NCBI GenBank assembly: GCA_963798275.1
Contig: CAWCTB010000039.1
Coordinates: 1-64,000, forward strand
Direction: 5' to 3'
DNA length: 64,000 nt
DNA from: CAWCTB01 sp963798275
GTDB taxonomy: Bacteria > Acidobacteriota > Terriglobia > Terriglobales > Acidobacteriaceae
Shown: piece by piece, positions 1-9,435 of the stretch
How positions within the stretch are numbered: the first letter of the stretch is position 1
Layout: each line of letters opens with the position of its first letter
Program-made: the position numbers and the translations under genes
Notes under the pieces: model-generated
Told to the model about the DNA's origin: nothing
Database searches by the model: none
The model's input: the letters and a program-made list of their open reading frames with translations, nothing else

Positions 1-2
1 CC

Positions 3-764
3 CAGCCGGAGAAAATCAAGAACAACCCGGAATTTCGCGCCCGTCTTGAGAACATCAAGCCCGACGCCATCATTGTGGTCGGCTATGGCCGCATCATTCC
101 GCAGTGGATGATTGACCTTCCCCGCCTCGGCAACATCAACCTGCACGGCTCGCTGTTGCCGAAATATCGCGGGGCAGCGCCCATTCAGTGGGCCATCGCG
201 TCCGGTGAGAGCGTGACTGGCGTTACTACCATGCGCATCGACCTCGGACTCGACACTGGCAACATCCTGCTGCAGGCCGAAGAGCCGATCGCCTCCGACG
301 ATACGGCTGTGACGCTTGCCCCTCGCCTGGCACAAGCCGGGGCAGAGCTGATGATCACCACCCTCGCGGGTCTCGCGAGCGGCACGGTCAAGCCAATTCC
401 GCAGGACAATGCGAACGCCACGCTAGCGCCGATTCTCACGAAAGAAGACGGCCTGGTTGACTTTTCACGCACTGCCACCGAAGCCTGGTGCCGGTTGCGC
501 GGATTTCAGCCCTGGCCCGGCGCGTACACCACCTTCCGTGGCAAAATCCTGCAACTGCATCAGGCCGCGCCCGCTCACGAAGTCGCGATGGTGACGCCAG
601 GGTATTTCGCGATCCATGGCGAACGCCTTCTGCTCGGCTTCGCCCAAGGCACGGCGCTGGAAGTGCTTGCGCTGCAACCCGAGGGCAAGAAGCGCATGAG
701 CGCTCGCGATTTTCTCAACGGCTACCGGCCACGCAGCGATGAGCCCGTCGGCTCGCCCACATAA
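3..764 (+). CDS. fmt: Methionyl-tRNA formyltransferase, 5' end missing
   Basis: Transfers a formyl group from 10-formyl-THF to initiator Met-tRNA in the cytoplasm. The open frame runs in from the left edge without a start, so the N-terminal part of the formyl-transferase domain is outside the window. The family signature NLHGSLLPKYRGAAP is intact and supplies the catalytic Asn and His; GLDTGNIL follows. The C-terminal oligonucleotide-binding part continues to the stop at 762-764. The downstream rsmB starts 2 bases after the stop, and fmt-rsmB adjacency is the common bacterial arrangement. Identification is firm from the motif and the neighbour. Confidence 0.95.
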   Translation, partial: QPEKIKNNPEFRARLENIKPDAIIVVGYGRIIPQWMIDLPRLGNINLHGSLLPKYRGAAPIQWAIASGESVTGVTTMRIDLGLDTGNILLQAEEPIASDDTAVTLAPRLAQAGAELMITTLAGLASGTVKPIPQDNANATLAPILTKEDGLVDFSRTATEAWCRLRGFQPWPGAYTTFRGKILQLHQAAPAHEVAMVTPGYFAIHGERLLLGFAQGTALEVLALQPEGKKRMSARDFLNGYRPRSDEPVGSPT

Positions 765-765
765 A

Positions 766-2091
766 ATGCCCATCTCCCCAGCTCGCGCGGCCGCTTTCGA
801 TATCCTGCTCCGCGTCGAGCAGCAGGATGCCTACGCGAGCGAGCTGCTGCATTCCGAGCGGCTCGACAAGCTCAGCCCCGCCGACCGCGCGCTCAGCACC
901 GAAATCGTGATGGGCGTGCTGCGCTGGCGTTCGCGGCTGGACGCAGCCATCGTCGCGCAATCTTCCCGTCCGCTGGCCAAGCTCGACCCCCAGGTGCTCA
1001 CCGCTTTGCGTCTGGCAGCGTACCAGTTGCTGTACTTGAGCCGCGTGCCCGCGTCGGCTGCGATTAATGAAAGCGTCGAGCTGGTAAAGCGGGCCCGGAA
1101 GACGTCAGCGGCGCCGTTTACCAATGCGGTGTTGCGCAAACTGGCTGGCGAGGCGCCCGCTGTCGAGCCGGAGGACGTCGCCAGATAATGTGCCGCTCTT
1201 GCCGAAAGGTACGCACATCCCCAATGGTTAGTCGAGCGCTGGGTGCAGCAATTTGGACAGGAAGCGGCCACGGCGATCTGCCGCTATGACCAGAGCATTC
1301 CGCACACCGCGTTGCGCCTGGAGGATTCGGGTGCCGAGCAGGAGCTTCGCACAAAAAGAATCGACCTTGCGCCCGGTGCACTGTTGACGAGCGCGCGCAT
1401 TGTGCAATCCGGAGACGTCACCCGGACCAAGGCATACCGTGACGGACGCGTCTTCATCCAGGATGAAGCCTCACAACTGGTCGCAGCGTTGGTCGGCACC
1501 GGCTCGCGCCTGCTGGATTGCTGCGCTGCTCCCGGCGGCAAGACCGCAGCAATAGCATCCCGCAATCCCACGGCTGAGATTGTCGCCGCCGAGTTGCACC
1601 CGCATCGCGCCGACCTGTTGCGGCGGCGCGTAAAAGCTTCTAACGTCCAAGTCATCCGTGCCGATGCGCTCGACCTTCCCTTGGCTGGAGGCTTCGACCG
1701 CGTACTCGCCGATGTGCCTTGCTCGGGAACCGGCACTCTGGCGCGCCATCCAGAGATCAAGTGGCGACTGAAACCTGAAGACTTGCACGACCTGCACGCC
1801 AGGCAGGTGGCGATCCTTCGCGCCGCCTTGCAGCAACTTGCTCCCGGAGGCCGTGCCATTTACTCAAGCTGCTCACTCGAGCCCGAAGAAAACGAGTCTG
1901 TGATCGCAGAAGTTCTGCGCCACTCGGACGATTTCCATTTGCACGATTGCCGCGACGAGTTGCAAAGCTTGCGGGATACCGGGGAACTGACGCAGTCAAT
2001 CGATTCGCTCCTCAGCGGCAATTACATGCGCACGTTACCTGGCCTGCACCACTGCGATGGATTCTTTGCGGCAATCATAGAGCGCAAGTAG
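766..2091 (+). CDS. rsmB: 16S rRNA m5C967 methyltransferase RsmB, interrupted by one in-frame TAA
   Basis: SAM-dependent methylation of a cytosine of 16S rRNA. An N-terminal NusB-like RNA-binding domain (about residues 1-130) is followed by a Rossmann methyltransferase domain: SAM motif LDCCAAPGGK at about 250-259, DVPCSGTGTL with a catalytic Cys near 319, and YSSCS with the second Cys near 369. Codon 141 (1186-1188) is TAA, but the same frame continues with family-like sequence (ALAERYAHPQWLVERW) and stays open to 2091. There is no frameshift, only a nonsense codon. The ATG at 766 is preferred; an in-frame ATG at 739 would overlap fmt. It could be a true nonsense mutation or a base-call error. 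Confidence 0.9.
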
Positions 2092-2110
2092 CGCCGCCGA
2101 AGAAAAGCAG

Positions 2111-2180
2111 ATTCCTCGGGGCTGAAGCCCCTCGGAATGACAGAACATAAGGGCTTGCACGGCGCACCAAAAGGTGCGCC
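2111..2180. repeat. Two short palindromes between rsmB and the PASTA gene
   Basis: At 2111-2138 the sequence ATTCCTCGGGGCTGAAGCCC continues into CTCGGAAT, a near-perfect palindrome around GGGGCTGAAGCCCC. At 2161-2180 GGCGCACC and GGTGCGCC pair across AAAA. Both belong to the dispersed REP-like family seen throughout the window. They lie between convergent genes and may act as terminators or be inert repeats. Confidence 0.7.
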
Positions 2181-2210
2181 CTTTCAAAACACTAGTAGCT
2201 GGCCGCTTCC

Positions 2211-2951
2211 TTACCGCGTCACTTCCAGATTGATGTTCTGCCCCTCGAAGACGCGCTGTCCCGCGGCGGGCACCGTCTTGGTCACCATGCGGGCGCCATA
2301 GGGCAGGGTCTCCGGCTGATCCGGGTTTTGCGCCGATATCGGCTGGCTGCTGATGTTGCCCACGCGCAGGCCGGCGCGCACAATGGTGTCCACGGCATCG
2401 TCCTCGCTCCGGCCGGTGAGATCGGGCACGACGAACGAGGCCGGCTCCGCCGGAGCCGCCACCAGCACACTCACCTTGGGAGCGGAGACATTGGTCGCAT
2501 TGGCCGGCGGGCTCTGGGCCACGATCTGATCGGGCGGAGCGTCCGGAATCGTCGCTGCGGCGACACTGCCCATTTCCAAACCGCGACGGCGAATGTTGAT
2601 CTCGGCCGCGCGTTCACTGTCGCCCTTCAGGTCGGGAATAACGACTCGCTGCGGGCCCATGCTTTCCGCCACTCGCACCCGCCAGCCTCGCCGGACTTTC
2701 TCGCCCGGCTGCGGCGCCTGCGACAGAATTCTGCCCTCAGGCACATCCGCGCTGTAAAAGCGATCGCTGTTTTCCAGCAACAGCCCGTCGGATTCGAGCT
2801 TGCGCTCGGCCTCGCGCGGGGTCAATCCCACCAGCTTGGGAACGGTCGTTTGCCGGCCATGGATGGCAAAGCGCATGGCCGTCAGAGCGGAAGCCATGAA
2901 CACCACCACCAGCACCAGCACGCGAAAGGCATAGCGAAAAAACCTGCGCAT
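2211..2951 (-). CDS. Membrane-anchored protein with three PASTA domains
   Basis: A 246-residue protein with a short basic N-terminus, one membrane segment (about residues 9-27) and three tandem PASTA repeats (about 35-100, 102-168, 172-246). Each repeat shows the family pattern of VP.L.G, then a helix, then a Q.P..G..V..G hairpin. PASTA domains bind peptidoglycan or its fragments, or serve as spacers in cell-wall enzymes. It directly follows the class A PBP gene on the same strand: its ATG sits at the PBP stop (shared base at 2951), so the two are probably translationally coupled and work together at the cell wall. No kinase domain is present. Confidence 0.88.
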   Translation of the reverse strand: MRRFFRYAFRVLVLVVVFMASALTAMRFAIHGRQTTVPKLVGLTPREAERKLESDGLLLENSDRFYSADVPEGRILSQAPQPGEKVRRGWRVRVAESMGPQRVVIPDLKGDSERAAEINIRRRGLEMGSVAAATIPDAPPDQIVAQSPPANATNVSAPKVSVLVAAPAEPASFVVPDLTGRSEDDAVDTIVRAGLRVGNISSQPISAQNPDQPETLPYGARMVTKTVPAAGQRVFEGQNINLEVTR

Positions 2952-5201
2952 CAGTGGGCCTCTTCATCGCCGGGTTTGGAGTTGGGCGTGTCGAGCTTCT
3001 GCGCCACGGCGCTCGGGACGTCGGGCGGCGGCGCGGCAAAGTCCTCCGACTCGCGCCCCTCGAGCGCCACCCGCATGAAGTCCATCCAGATCGGCAGCGC
3101 GGCCCTCGCCCCAGTCTCTTTGTTGCCCAGCGTCTTCTTCTCGTCGAACCCGACCCAGACGCCGCAGGTGATGGACGGCGAGAAGCCAACGAACCATGCA
3201 TCGGTAAAATCGTTGGTCGTTCCCGTCTTGCCCCCGAGCGGATGATTCAACTTGCTGGCGGCAAATCCGGTGCCATGCTGCACCACTTCGCGCAGCATGC
3301 TGACCATGATGCGCGCCGTGCGCGGGCTGATCACGTCCTTCACTTCCGGATAATTCTCTTCCAGCACCCGGCCATCGTAGTCGGTGACCTTGCGGATGTA
3401 GCGCGGCGATACCCTGACGCCGTCATTGGGAAACGTCGTGAAGGCGGCGGTCTGCTCAAACAGGGTTATGTCGGCGGCGCCCAGCGCCACCGGCAAATAG
3501 GCAGGCATGGGAGCCGTGATGCCGAACTTGCGGGCATACTCAATCACGGTCTTGATGCCGCCGACACGCTCCGTCACTTTCAGCGCCGGGATGTTGCGCG
3601 ACTCCGCCAGCGCGTGCCGGAACGTGATGACGCCCTCGAACTTGCCGTCGTAATTGTGCGGCGTGTACGGCCCGGAGGGCGTCGGGAAGCTGATCGGGGC
3701 ATCGAGTACCGTGTCGTCGGGCGTCATGCCTTCATCGATCGCGGCGGTATAGACATACGGTTTGAACGACGAACCCACCTGCCGCATGGCCTGGGTGGCG
3801 CGGTTGAACTTCGACTGCTCGAAGTCGCGGCCGCCAACCATGGCCTTGATGTCGCCGCTGGAATTATCCAGCGCCAGCAGCGCGCCCTCGATCGCCCGAC
3901 TCCTGCTCCAGCGTCACCCGGCTCTGCCCTCCGTTCAGGGCTTCCACCTTCACATAGACGATATCGCCGCGCGTCAGGAACTGCGGCGGCGAGGTGTAGC
4001 GAGTCCACTTGATTTCCGCCGGGCCAAGCTGCGCCTCATACGGTCCGAACTTGATCGTGGCGTATTGCGCTCCTACATCGGTCACCAGCGCGTGCAGGTA
4101 GCTTCCGGGAACGATTTCACTGTCCCAATCGACATGGCGATAGTTGGCCAGCGCCTCGCCATTGGCGACCACGTTCAGCAAACTGCCCTTCCAGCCATGA
4201 CGCCGTTCGTAGGCAGCCAGGCCGTCGAGTACCGCCTGGTTAGCGGCGCGCTGCAGGTCGAGGTCGAGCGAGGTGTACACCCGCAGCCCGGCTTCGTGAA
4301 CTTCCTCGCTGCCATACTTCTTCTCGAGGTATTGGCGGATGTCCTCGACAAAGTTGGGCGCGATGGTGTTGGGCTCGCTTTGCAGGTGCAGGACCAGCGG
4401 AGAATTCTTAGCGCGCTCCGCTTCTTCCGCCGTGATCTTGCCGTCCTCGAGCATGTTGTTGATGACGAGGTTGCGGCGGCGCAGCGAGCGCTCCGGATTG
4501 TAGACCGGCGAATAGGCGTTCGGCGCTTTCGGCAGGCCGGCGAGCACCGCCGCTTCTTCCAGCGTCAGGTCTTTGGCCTTTTTGCTGAAGTAATAGTTCG
4601 CTCCGGCCTCGAAGCCGTAGACGCCGTGCCCCAGATAAATCTGGTTGGCATAAAGGGTGAAGATCTGCGGCTTGGTGAAGCGGCGCTCAATCTGGATCGC
4701 CAGCATCATCTCCTGTATCTTGCGGCGGAAGTTGCGGTCCGGCGAAAGGAACAGGTTGCGCGAAAGCTGCATGGTCAGGGTGGAGGCTCCCTGGGCCCGG
4801 CTTTCGGATGCGACGTCGCGCCAGGCCGCCCCGAAAACCCGCCATAGATCAATGCCCCAATGCCCCTCGAAATCCTTGTCTTCGGTGGAGATGAGGGCGT
4901 CGCGCAGCACCTTGGGGAAATCTTCATACTTGTCGATGACGCGCCGCTGCAGCGCGAATTGCCCGATCACCCGGTCCTTGTCGTCGTAAATCTGGGTGAT
5001 GGTGCTGGGGCGGTATTGCTCCAGCGCCGTGACCTGCGGCAGGTCGATGGAGTACACCAGCAGCAATCCCGACAACGCGCCCGCGACAGCGGCGGCAATT
5101 ATCAGGAGCAGAAAGATGAAACTCCCCACCAACCGATGCCGAAGCCGATCTTCCTGGGGTGCGGATGTCGCGGTCTCCGGCTCTGCAGTCAAACGCCTCA
5201 T
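2951..5201 (-). CDS. mrcA: Class A penicillin-binding protein (PBP1A type), frame broken near 3895
   Basis: Bifunctional peptidoglycan glycosyltransferase/transpeptidase of the inner membrane. Short cytoplasmic tail, membrane segment at about 26-50, then a GT51 domain with the catalytic Glu in TEDKDFEGHWGID (E107) and GASTLTMQLSRNLFLS. After an insert with an OB-like stretch comes the transpeptidase domain with SSFK (SxxK), SRN (SxN) and GGKTGTTND (KTG). All catalytic motifs are intact, but the frame shifts by one base near 3893-3900: the N-terminal frame ends at 3864, while the other frame reads AIEGALLALDNSSGDIKAMVGG. This looks like a sequence error in an otherwise full-length gene. The PASTA gene follows without a gap. 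Confidence 0.93.
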
Positions 5202-5455
5202 GGGGGATGGCTGGCTTCAGAATAGCACCGGCGGCGCGGCATTTCGTTACCACGAATCAGGTTAATGTCCAAAGTCCTGCAATGAAGGCTGGGTTGCGAA
5301 CCACCTTCGGAGCCGACAACAGGGATGTGAGAAAATTCCCCATCCACGGCTCCAAACAGGTTTGAGACGGGCGCCGATAGTGGCGCATCCAAACAGTTGA
5401 TTTCTAATGGTCCGTAGCTGACAGCTGATAGCTGGCGGCTGGCAGCTTCTTTTCC
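5202..5455. promoter_or_regulatory. Divergent spacer between the PBP gene and lipB
   Basis: A 254 bp gap that must hold both promoters; no convincing -35/-10 pair stood out. At 5416-5447 there is a run of near-repeats (AGCTGACAGCTGATAGCTGG) that recurs at about 37871-37903 and, more diverged, at about 46707-46738. Confidence 0.4.
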
Positions 5456-6265
5456 ATGGTCACCTACGTTCTCTATCTCGGGCGCGTTCCGTACAGCACT
5501 GCCAATGAGTTGCAGCGCACCTTGCTGGAATTGCGCAAAGCGGGACGCATCGAGAACACCCTGCTCCTGCTGGAGCATCCGCCGGTCATCACCCTTGGGC
5601 GCAATGCTCAGTTGCAGAACGTGCTCGCTCCTCCGGAGTTCCTGGCGCAAAAGGGCGTAGAGCTGTTCGAGATCGACCGCGGCGGCGACGTTACCTTCCA
5701 TGGCCCCGGTCAGCTTGTCGCCTATCCCATCTTCGACCTGCGCAGCTTCGATCCGAAAGTCGGAGCGGTGGAATATGTCCGCAAGCTGGAAGAGGTGCTC
5801 ATCCGGAGCTGCGGCGATTACGGAGTCGGAGCCCAGCGCCTCAAGGGCCTGACTGGCGTCTGGACGTACGCCCTGCCCAACAAGCCCGAGGCCAAGATTG
5901 CCGCCATCGGGGTACACATCTCGCGCGGCGTCACCACCCACGGCTTCGCTCTGAACGTGACCACCGACCTCGATTTCTTCTCGCTCATCGTGCCTTGCGG
6001 CATCAGCCACAAGCCGGTCACTTCGCTCCAGCGCGAACTTGGAAAGGAGATCTCTGTGGAAGCAGTCGCAACCTCAACCTCGCGCAACTTTGGCCGCGTC
6101 TTTCAATCGCAGATGCTTTGGCTGGAGTCGCTCGACGACCTTCTCAGCTCGGCACCGGTCACCCCTCCCCAAGCGAAAACTGGCCGTCCCGCCAATCAAG
6201 ACACGCCTGCGCGGCCGCCCAAAGAACTTCGCGACCTGCTGGGCGATGGCAGCGAGCTGGCCTGA
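5456..6265 (+). CDS. lipB: Octanoyltransferase LipB
   Basis: Transfers octanoyl from acyl-ACP to lipoyl domains, the first step of protein lipoylation. Shows GRNAQ, the signature RGGDVTFHGPGQLVAYPI (about 75-92), the active-site Lys in AKIAAIGVHISRGVTTHGFALN (K147) and the acyl-accepting Cys in IVPCGISHKPVTS (C181). At 269 residues it is about 50 longer than the usual enzyme because of a Pro-rich, low-complexity tail. Start at ATG 5456 fits the family N-terminus, although no clear ribosome-binding site precedes it. The 2-oxoacid dehydrogenase E1 genes 1-4 kb downstream belong to a complex whose E2 needs lipoate, which makes the location meaningful. Confidence 0.96.
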   Translation: MVTYVLYLGRVPYSTANELQRTLLELRKAGRIENTLLLLEHPPVITLGRNAQLQNVLAPPEFLAQKGVELFEIDRGGDVTFHGPGQLVAYPIFDLRSFDPKVGAVEYVRKLEEVLIRSCGDYGVGAQRLKGLTGVWTYALPNKPEAKIAAIGVHISRGVTTHGFALNVTTDLDFFSLIVPCGISHKPVTSLQRELGKEISVEAVATSTSRNFGRVFQSQMLWLESLDDLLSSAPVTPPQAKTGRPANQDTPARPPKELRDLLGDGSELA

Positions 6266-6316
6266 GTCTCCCTGCTGTAAAATCGCACGTTCACTAATCT
6301 GGGAGAATTACTCATC

Positions 6317-7194
6317 ATGGTAAAACGTGCGTTTGCAATCCTGCTCAACCTTGCTCTCTTCGCTCTGCCCGTCCTTGCGCAAGACAAGCTTTCCGCCAAG
6401 TGGGAAGAACTCACCGGCCCGGACTTCATCCAGGCCGTTCATCAATCCCAGGGCGTGTGCGTGCTGCCCTTCGGCATCATCGAGAAGCACGGCCCGCACC
6501 TTCCGCTGGGCACCGACCTGCTCGACGTGCGCTTCGCTGTCATGAACGCCGTGCAGCAGGAATATGCCGTCGTCTTTCCCGAGTACTACTTCGGCCAGAT
6601 CTTCGAAGCGCAGCACCAGCCCGGCACTCTCGCCTACAGCCTGGCCACGCAACTCACGCTGCTGCAGGAGACCGTCAAGGAGATGGCCCGCAACGGCTGC
6701 AAGAAAGTCGTTATCGTGAACGGCCATGGCGGGAACGACAGCCTCCTGCCGCTGTTCGCACAGTCGCAGCTCGCGACGCCGCGCGACTACGTGGTGTACG
6801 TCTTCGGTCTGCCCGCGCGAAAATGTGCCCGGGCGTCCAGCGCATGAAGACAAAGATGGATATGCACGCCGGTGAGGGCGAAACCTCGAACATGCTGGTT
6901 GCCCGTCCCGACCTGGTGCACATGGACCGCGCCACCCAGCAGTCGGGTGCCGACCAGGCCCGCGATCCGCTGCCGGAGAACGTCTATACCGGCATCTGGT
7001 GGTATGCCCGCTTCCCCAATCACTACTCGGGCGAAGGCGCCGCGGGCAACACGCAACTCGGCGAATTCGACCAGAAGGAGTGGTCGCGCCAGATTGCCGA
7101 AGCCATCAAGGCCATCAAGGCCGACCAGCAAAGCCTCAAGCTGCAAAACCAGTTCTTCGAGGAATCGCAGCACCCGCTGGATACGAAGCAGTAA
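6317..7194 (+). CDS. Secreted creatininase-family amidohydrolase, frame broken near 6825
   Basis: The creatininase family consists of metal-dependent amidohydrolases of varied substrate; the substrate here cannot be told. A signal peptide (about residues 1-21, ending VLA-Q) suggests export, which is unusual for this mostly cytoplasmic family. Metal-site motifs are visible: GIIEKHGPHLPLGTDLLD (E56, H58, D67), NGHGGND, and, after the break, HAGEGETSNML. The first frame ends at 6847 just after the LPA of VFGLPA; the second frame supplies RMKTKMDMHAGEGE through the stop at 7194. A one-base indel between about 6815 and 6840 explains this. ATG 6317 has GGGAGA about 10 bases upstream. Confidence 0.85.
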
Positions 7195-7208
7195 TCCATC
7201 GCTCGGAA

Positions 7209-7268
7209 GGCGAGCGCCGCGGCAATGCATATTCCGCGATGACGGAATGTGCTTTCCCGGCGCTCGCC
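7209..7268. terminator. Long nested hairpin after the creatininase-like gene
   Basis: GGCGAGCGCCG (7209-7219) pairs perfectly with CGGCGCTCGCC (7258-7268). Inside it GCATATTCCG pairs, with one mismatch, with CGGAATGTGC around a short CGATGA loop. The position 15 bases after a stop codon suggests a terminator or RNA-stabilising element. The tail (TGGCTTTAG) is only weakly U-rich, so a REP-like repeat is an equal possibility. Confidence 0.5.
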
Positions 7269-7323
7269 TGGCTTTAGACCGGTTTAGGTATTTTGGATGA
7301 CCGTTTGCAGGCACGGTAGAGTC

Positions 7324-7381
7324 GCGCTTCAGCGCGGCGTCATCGCGCGCCCTTTCTTGAATTGAGCCGGCTTCAGCCGGC
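7324..7381. repeat. REP-like palindromes
   Basis: GCGCTTCAGCGC at 7324-7335 and GCCGGCTTCAGCCGGC at 7366-7381. Both have the central CTTCAG/CTTTAG core shared by the dispersed repeat family. Confidence 0.65.
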
Positions 7382-7451
7382 GGCACTACTGTTTACCACG
7401 TTGCGCAACTTGCCTCGGCTTCACGGGTACGGGTATCGTGTCCTCTGCGAT

Positions 7452-8799
7452 ATGTCGAAGAAGAAACGTACTCCGACTCCGGCGAAAAAATCGGCGAAGG
7501 TTCCATCGTCCAGGGCAAAGCCTGCGCCCAAGTCGCTGCCGAAAGAACTCACGGACAGCTTTTCTAATTCCATGTCTTCGATCCGCACCTATTCCATCCC
7601 CGACTACCGCCTGGAGCGCCCCGACTTCCGCGTGTTCGTCTCCGGAGAAGGCGAGAACCTCGAGTACCGCATGGAAGGCGACCTGAGCGCCGCCGCCGCC
7701 GCCGATTCGCGAGTCGAAGTATCTCTCGCGCGAACAGTCCATCGCCATCTATCGCTGGATGCTGCTGAACCGCCGCATGGAAGCGGCGCTGGAGAACCTG
7801 TACAAGCAGGGCAAGGTGGTGGGCGGCGTGTACTTCGGGCTGGGCCAGGAAGGCTGCTCGTGCGCTTCGGCCTACGCGCTCGGCGCAGGACGACTGGCTG
7901 GGGCCGATGATCCGCAACCAGGGCGCGATGCTGGTGCGCGGCTTCAGCGCGCGCGACGTGATGCGGCAGTACATGGCCAAGGCCGACTCGCCGACCTGGG
8001 GACGCGACGCTTCCTCGCACTTCGGCGACTGGCAGCGGCGCAACGTGTGCGCTCCCATCTCGATGCTCGGCGAGTTGATCGGCGTCATGGCGGGCGTATG
8101 TCTCGGCGCGCGCCTGCAGGGCAGGAACGTCGCCGGGCTGACCTACATCGGCGATGGCGGGCAATCCACCGGCGTCACCTACGAGAGCCTGAACTTCGCC
8201 GCCGTGCAGAAGCTCGGACTGGTGCTGATCGTCGAGAACAATCTTTGGGGCTATTCCACTCCCAGCGACATGCAGTTTTGCGTGAAAGACCTGGCCGAAC
8301 GCGCCATCGCCTACGGCATTCCCGGGCGTGATCGTCGACGGCACCGATCCCTGCCAGGTCTATGACGCAACCCACGAGGCCTGCGAACGCGCGCGCCGCG
8401 GCGAAGGCCCGACGCTCATCGAGGCCAAGATGATGCGCATGAAGGGCCACGCCATTCACGATGCGGCGCAGTATGTTCCGGCCAAGCTCTTCGAGTACTG
8501 GCAGGCCCGCGATCCGATCGCGCGTTTCGAAAACTACCTGGTGAATGAGAAACACTGGCTGACTGCCGACGATAACGCAAAGCTGATTGACGACGTGGAG
8601 CGTGAGCTCGAGGCCGACCGCGATGCCGCTGTCGCTTCACCCATGCCGGATCCCGCGACCGACAAGCACGCATCAGGGTGTCTATTGCGATCCGGCGTGT
8701 CACCAGATTCGGCCAAAGTACGGGCCGGTAAGAGCGAAGGTGCGGGAGACGAGTACGGGTGAAGCGAAGGCACCGGAAGCAGCGGTGCATTTGAAATGA
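7452..8799 (+). CDS. 2-oxoacid dehydrogenase E1 component, alpha subunit, several frame breaks
   Basis: Thiamine-diphosphate-dependent decarboxylase subunit of a pyruvate or branched-chain 2-oxoacid dehydrogenase. The N-terminus is Lys/Pro/Ala-rich (SKKKRTPTPAKKSAK). The ThDP/Mg motif GDGGQSTGVTYESLNF...ENNLWGY (GDG to NN) is intact. The coding sequence changes frame at about 7700-7740, 7895-7905, 8320-8330 and 8670: successive pieces read LLNRRMEAALENLYKQGKVV, MIRNQGAMLVRGFSARDVM, IVDGTDPCQVYDATHEACER and HQGVYCDPACHQIRPKYGPV, and end at 8799. Conservation across every break argues for sequencing indels. Which 2-oxoacid is used cannot be decided without E2. Confidence 0.88.
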
Positions 8800-8810
8800 T
8801 GGCTGATGAC

Positions 8811-9068
8811 TCAGCGGTACACTTCTTTGCGATGGCGGATCTTCAGCACAAGGATGAGCAGCTTACCTTGCTCGATTTGGTAGATGACCCGATACTGGCC
8901 AATCCGGATTCGCCAGATGTCTTCTTCCGCAGCGAGTTTTTTCACGCCTGCCGGACGGGGATCTTCGGCCAGAGATTCAATGGCAGCGGCAATGCGAATT
9001 TGTTCCTTGCGCGGAAGGTTCTTGAACGACTTGAAAGCGGATGGGCGAAGTTGAACGGTATAGCGCAA
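8811..9068 (-). CDS. relE: RelE/ParE-family toxin
   Basis: An 85-residue basic protein. The pattern YTVQLRPSAFKSFKNLPRKEQIRI...DPRPAGVKKLAAEEDIWRIRIGQYRVIYQI is the RelE fold signature, and the C-terminal KIRHRKEVYR carries the usual basic/Tyr ribonuclease residues. RelE toxins cleave mRNA in the ribosome and are blocked by the cognate antitoxin. It lies 6 bases after the antitoxin stop on the same strand and converges with E1 alpha, whose stop is 11 bases away. Family identification is strong; actual toxicity is inferred. Confidence 0.92.
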   Translation of the reverse strand: MRYTVQLRPSAFKSFKNLPRKEQIRIAAAIESLAEDPRPAGVKKLAAEEDIWRIRIGQYRVIYQIEQGKLLILVLKIRHRKEVYR

Positions 9069-9074
9069 CGCGGC

Positions 9075-9323
9075 TCAGTGGTTGAGTTGTTTCTTGATTT
9101 GCGACCACGGAATGCGGCCCACCTCTTCCAGCGCTTTGCGCGCATCGTCCAGGTCAATCTGGTCCTCGATGCGCTCCAGCAGCTCCAGGTCCTCGATGGG
9201 CACCACCGCTGCCACCGGTCTCTTTCTGCGATGAACCACGGTCCGCTCCCCGGCGTACTCCGCTTTGCTCACGATCTCTGCGAAGCTGGCGCGGGCGGTG
9301 CTGGCGGTCACTTGCTTGCGCAT
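9075..9323 (-). CDS. Phd/YefM-family antitoxin
   Basis: An 82-residue antitoxin starting MRKQVTASTARASFAEIVSKAEY, the typical Phd/YefM DNA-binding N-terminus, followed by VVPIEDLELLERIEDQ and an acidic C-terminal tail for toxin binding. It precedes relE in the usual antitoxin-first order. An upstream in-frame TTG at 9341 would add MYNWYI, but the ATG at 9323 matches the family start. A palindrome directly upstream is the likely autoregulatory operator. Confidence 0.92.
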   Translation of the reverse strand: MRKQVTASTARASFAEIVSKAEYAGERTVVHRRKRPVAAVVPIEDLELLERIEDQIDLDDARKALEEVGRIPWSQIKKQLNH

Positions 9324-9325
9324 AA

Positions 9326-9340
9326 TGTACCAATTGTACA
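9326..9340 (-). promoter_or_regulatory. Probable operator/-10 region of the Phd-RelE operon
   Basis: TGTAC-CAATT-GTACA is a perfect 5+5 inverted repeat ending two bases before the antitoxin ATG. On the minus strand a TACAAT -10-like hexamer overlaps it, which puts the transcript start within a few bases of the ATG, so the mRNA may be almost leaderless and repressed by Phd binding. The -35 is uncertain (TTGAAG at a 19-base spacing). Confidence 0.55.
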
Positions 9341-9435
9341 ATTTGTTACCAGTGCTGCTTCAACCGCCGGCTGCTTCGCCCGGCTGGAACGGAAGCGCGG
9401 AATGTACCTGCAGTCGGGAGCGCGAGCTGCTAGCC

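Noticed and set aside
2328..3245. Long reverse-frame ORFs opposite the PASTA and PBP genes (and similar pairs throughout)
   Set aside because: High-GC antisense shadows: His/Arg/Gly-rich, no family pattern, and the opposite strand carries a well-supported gene.
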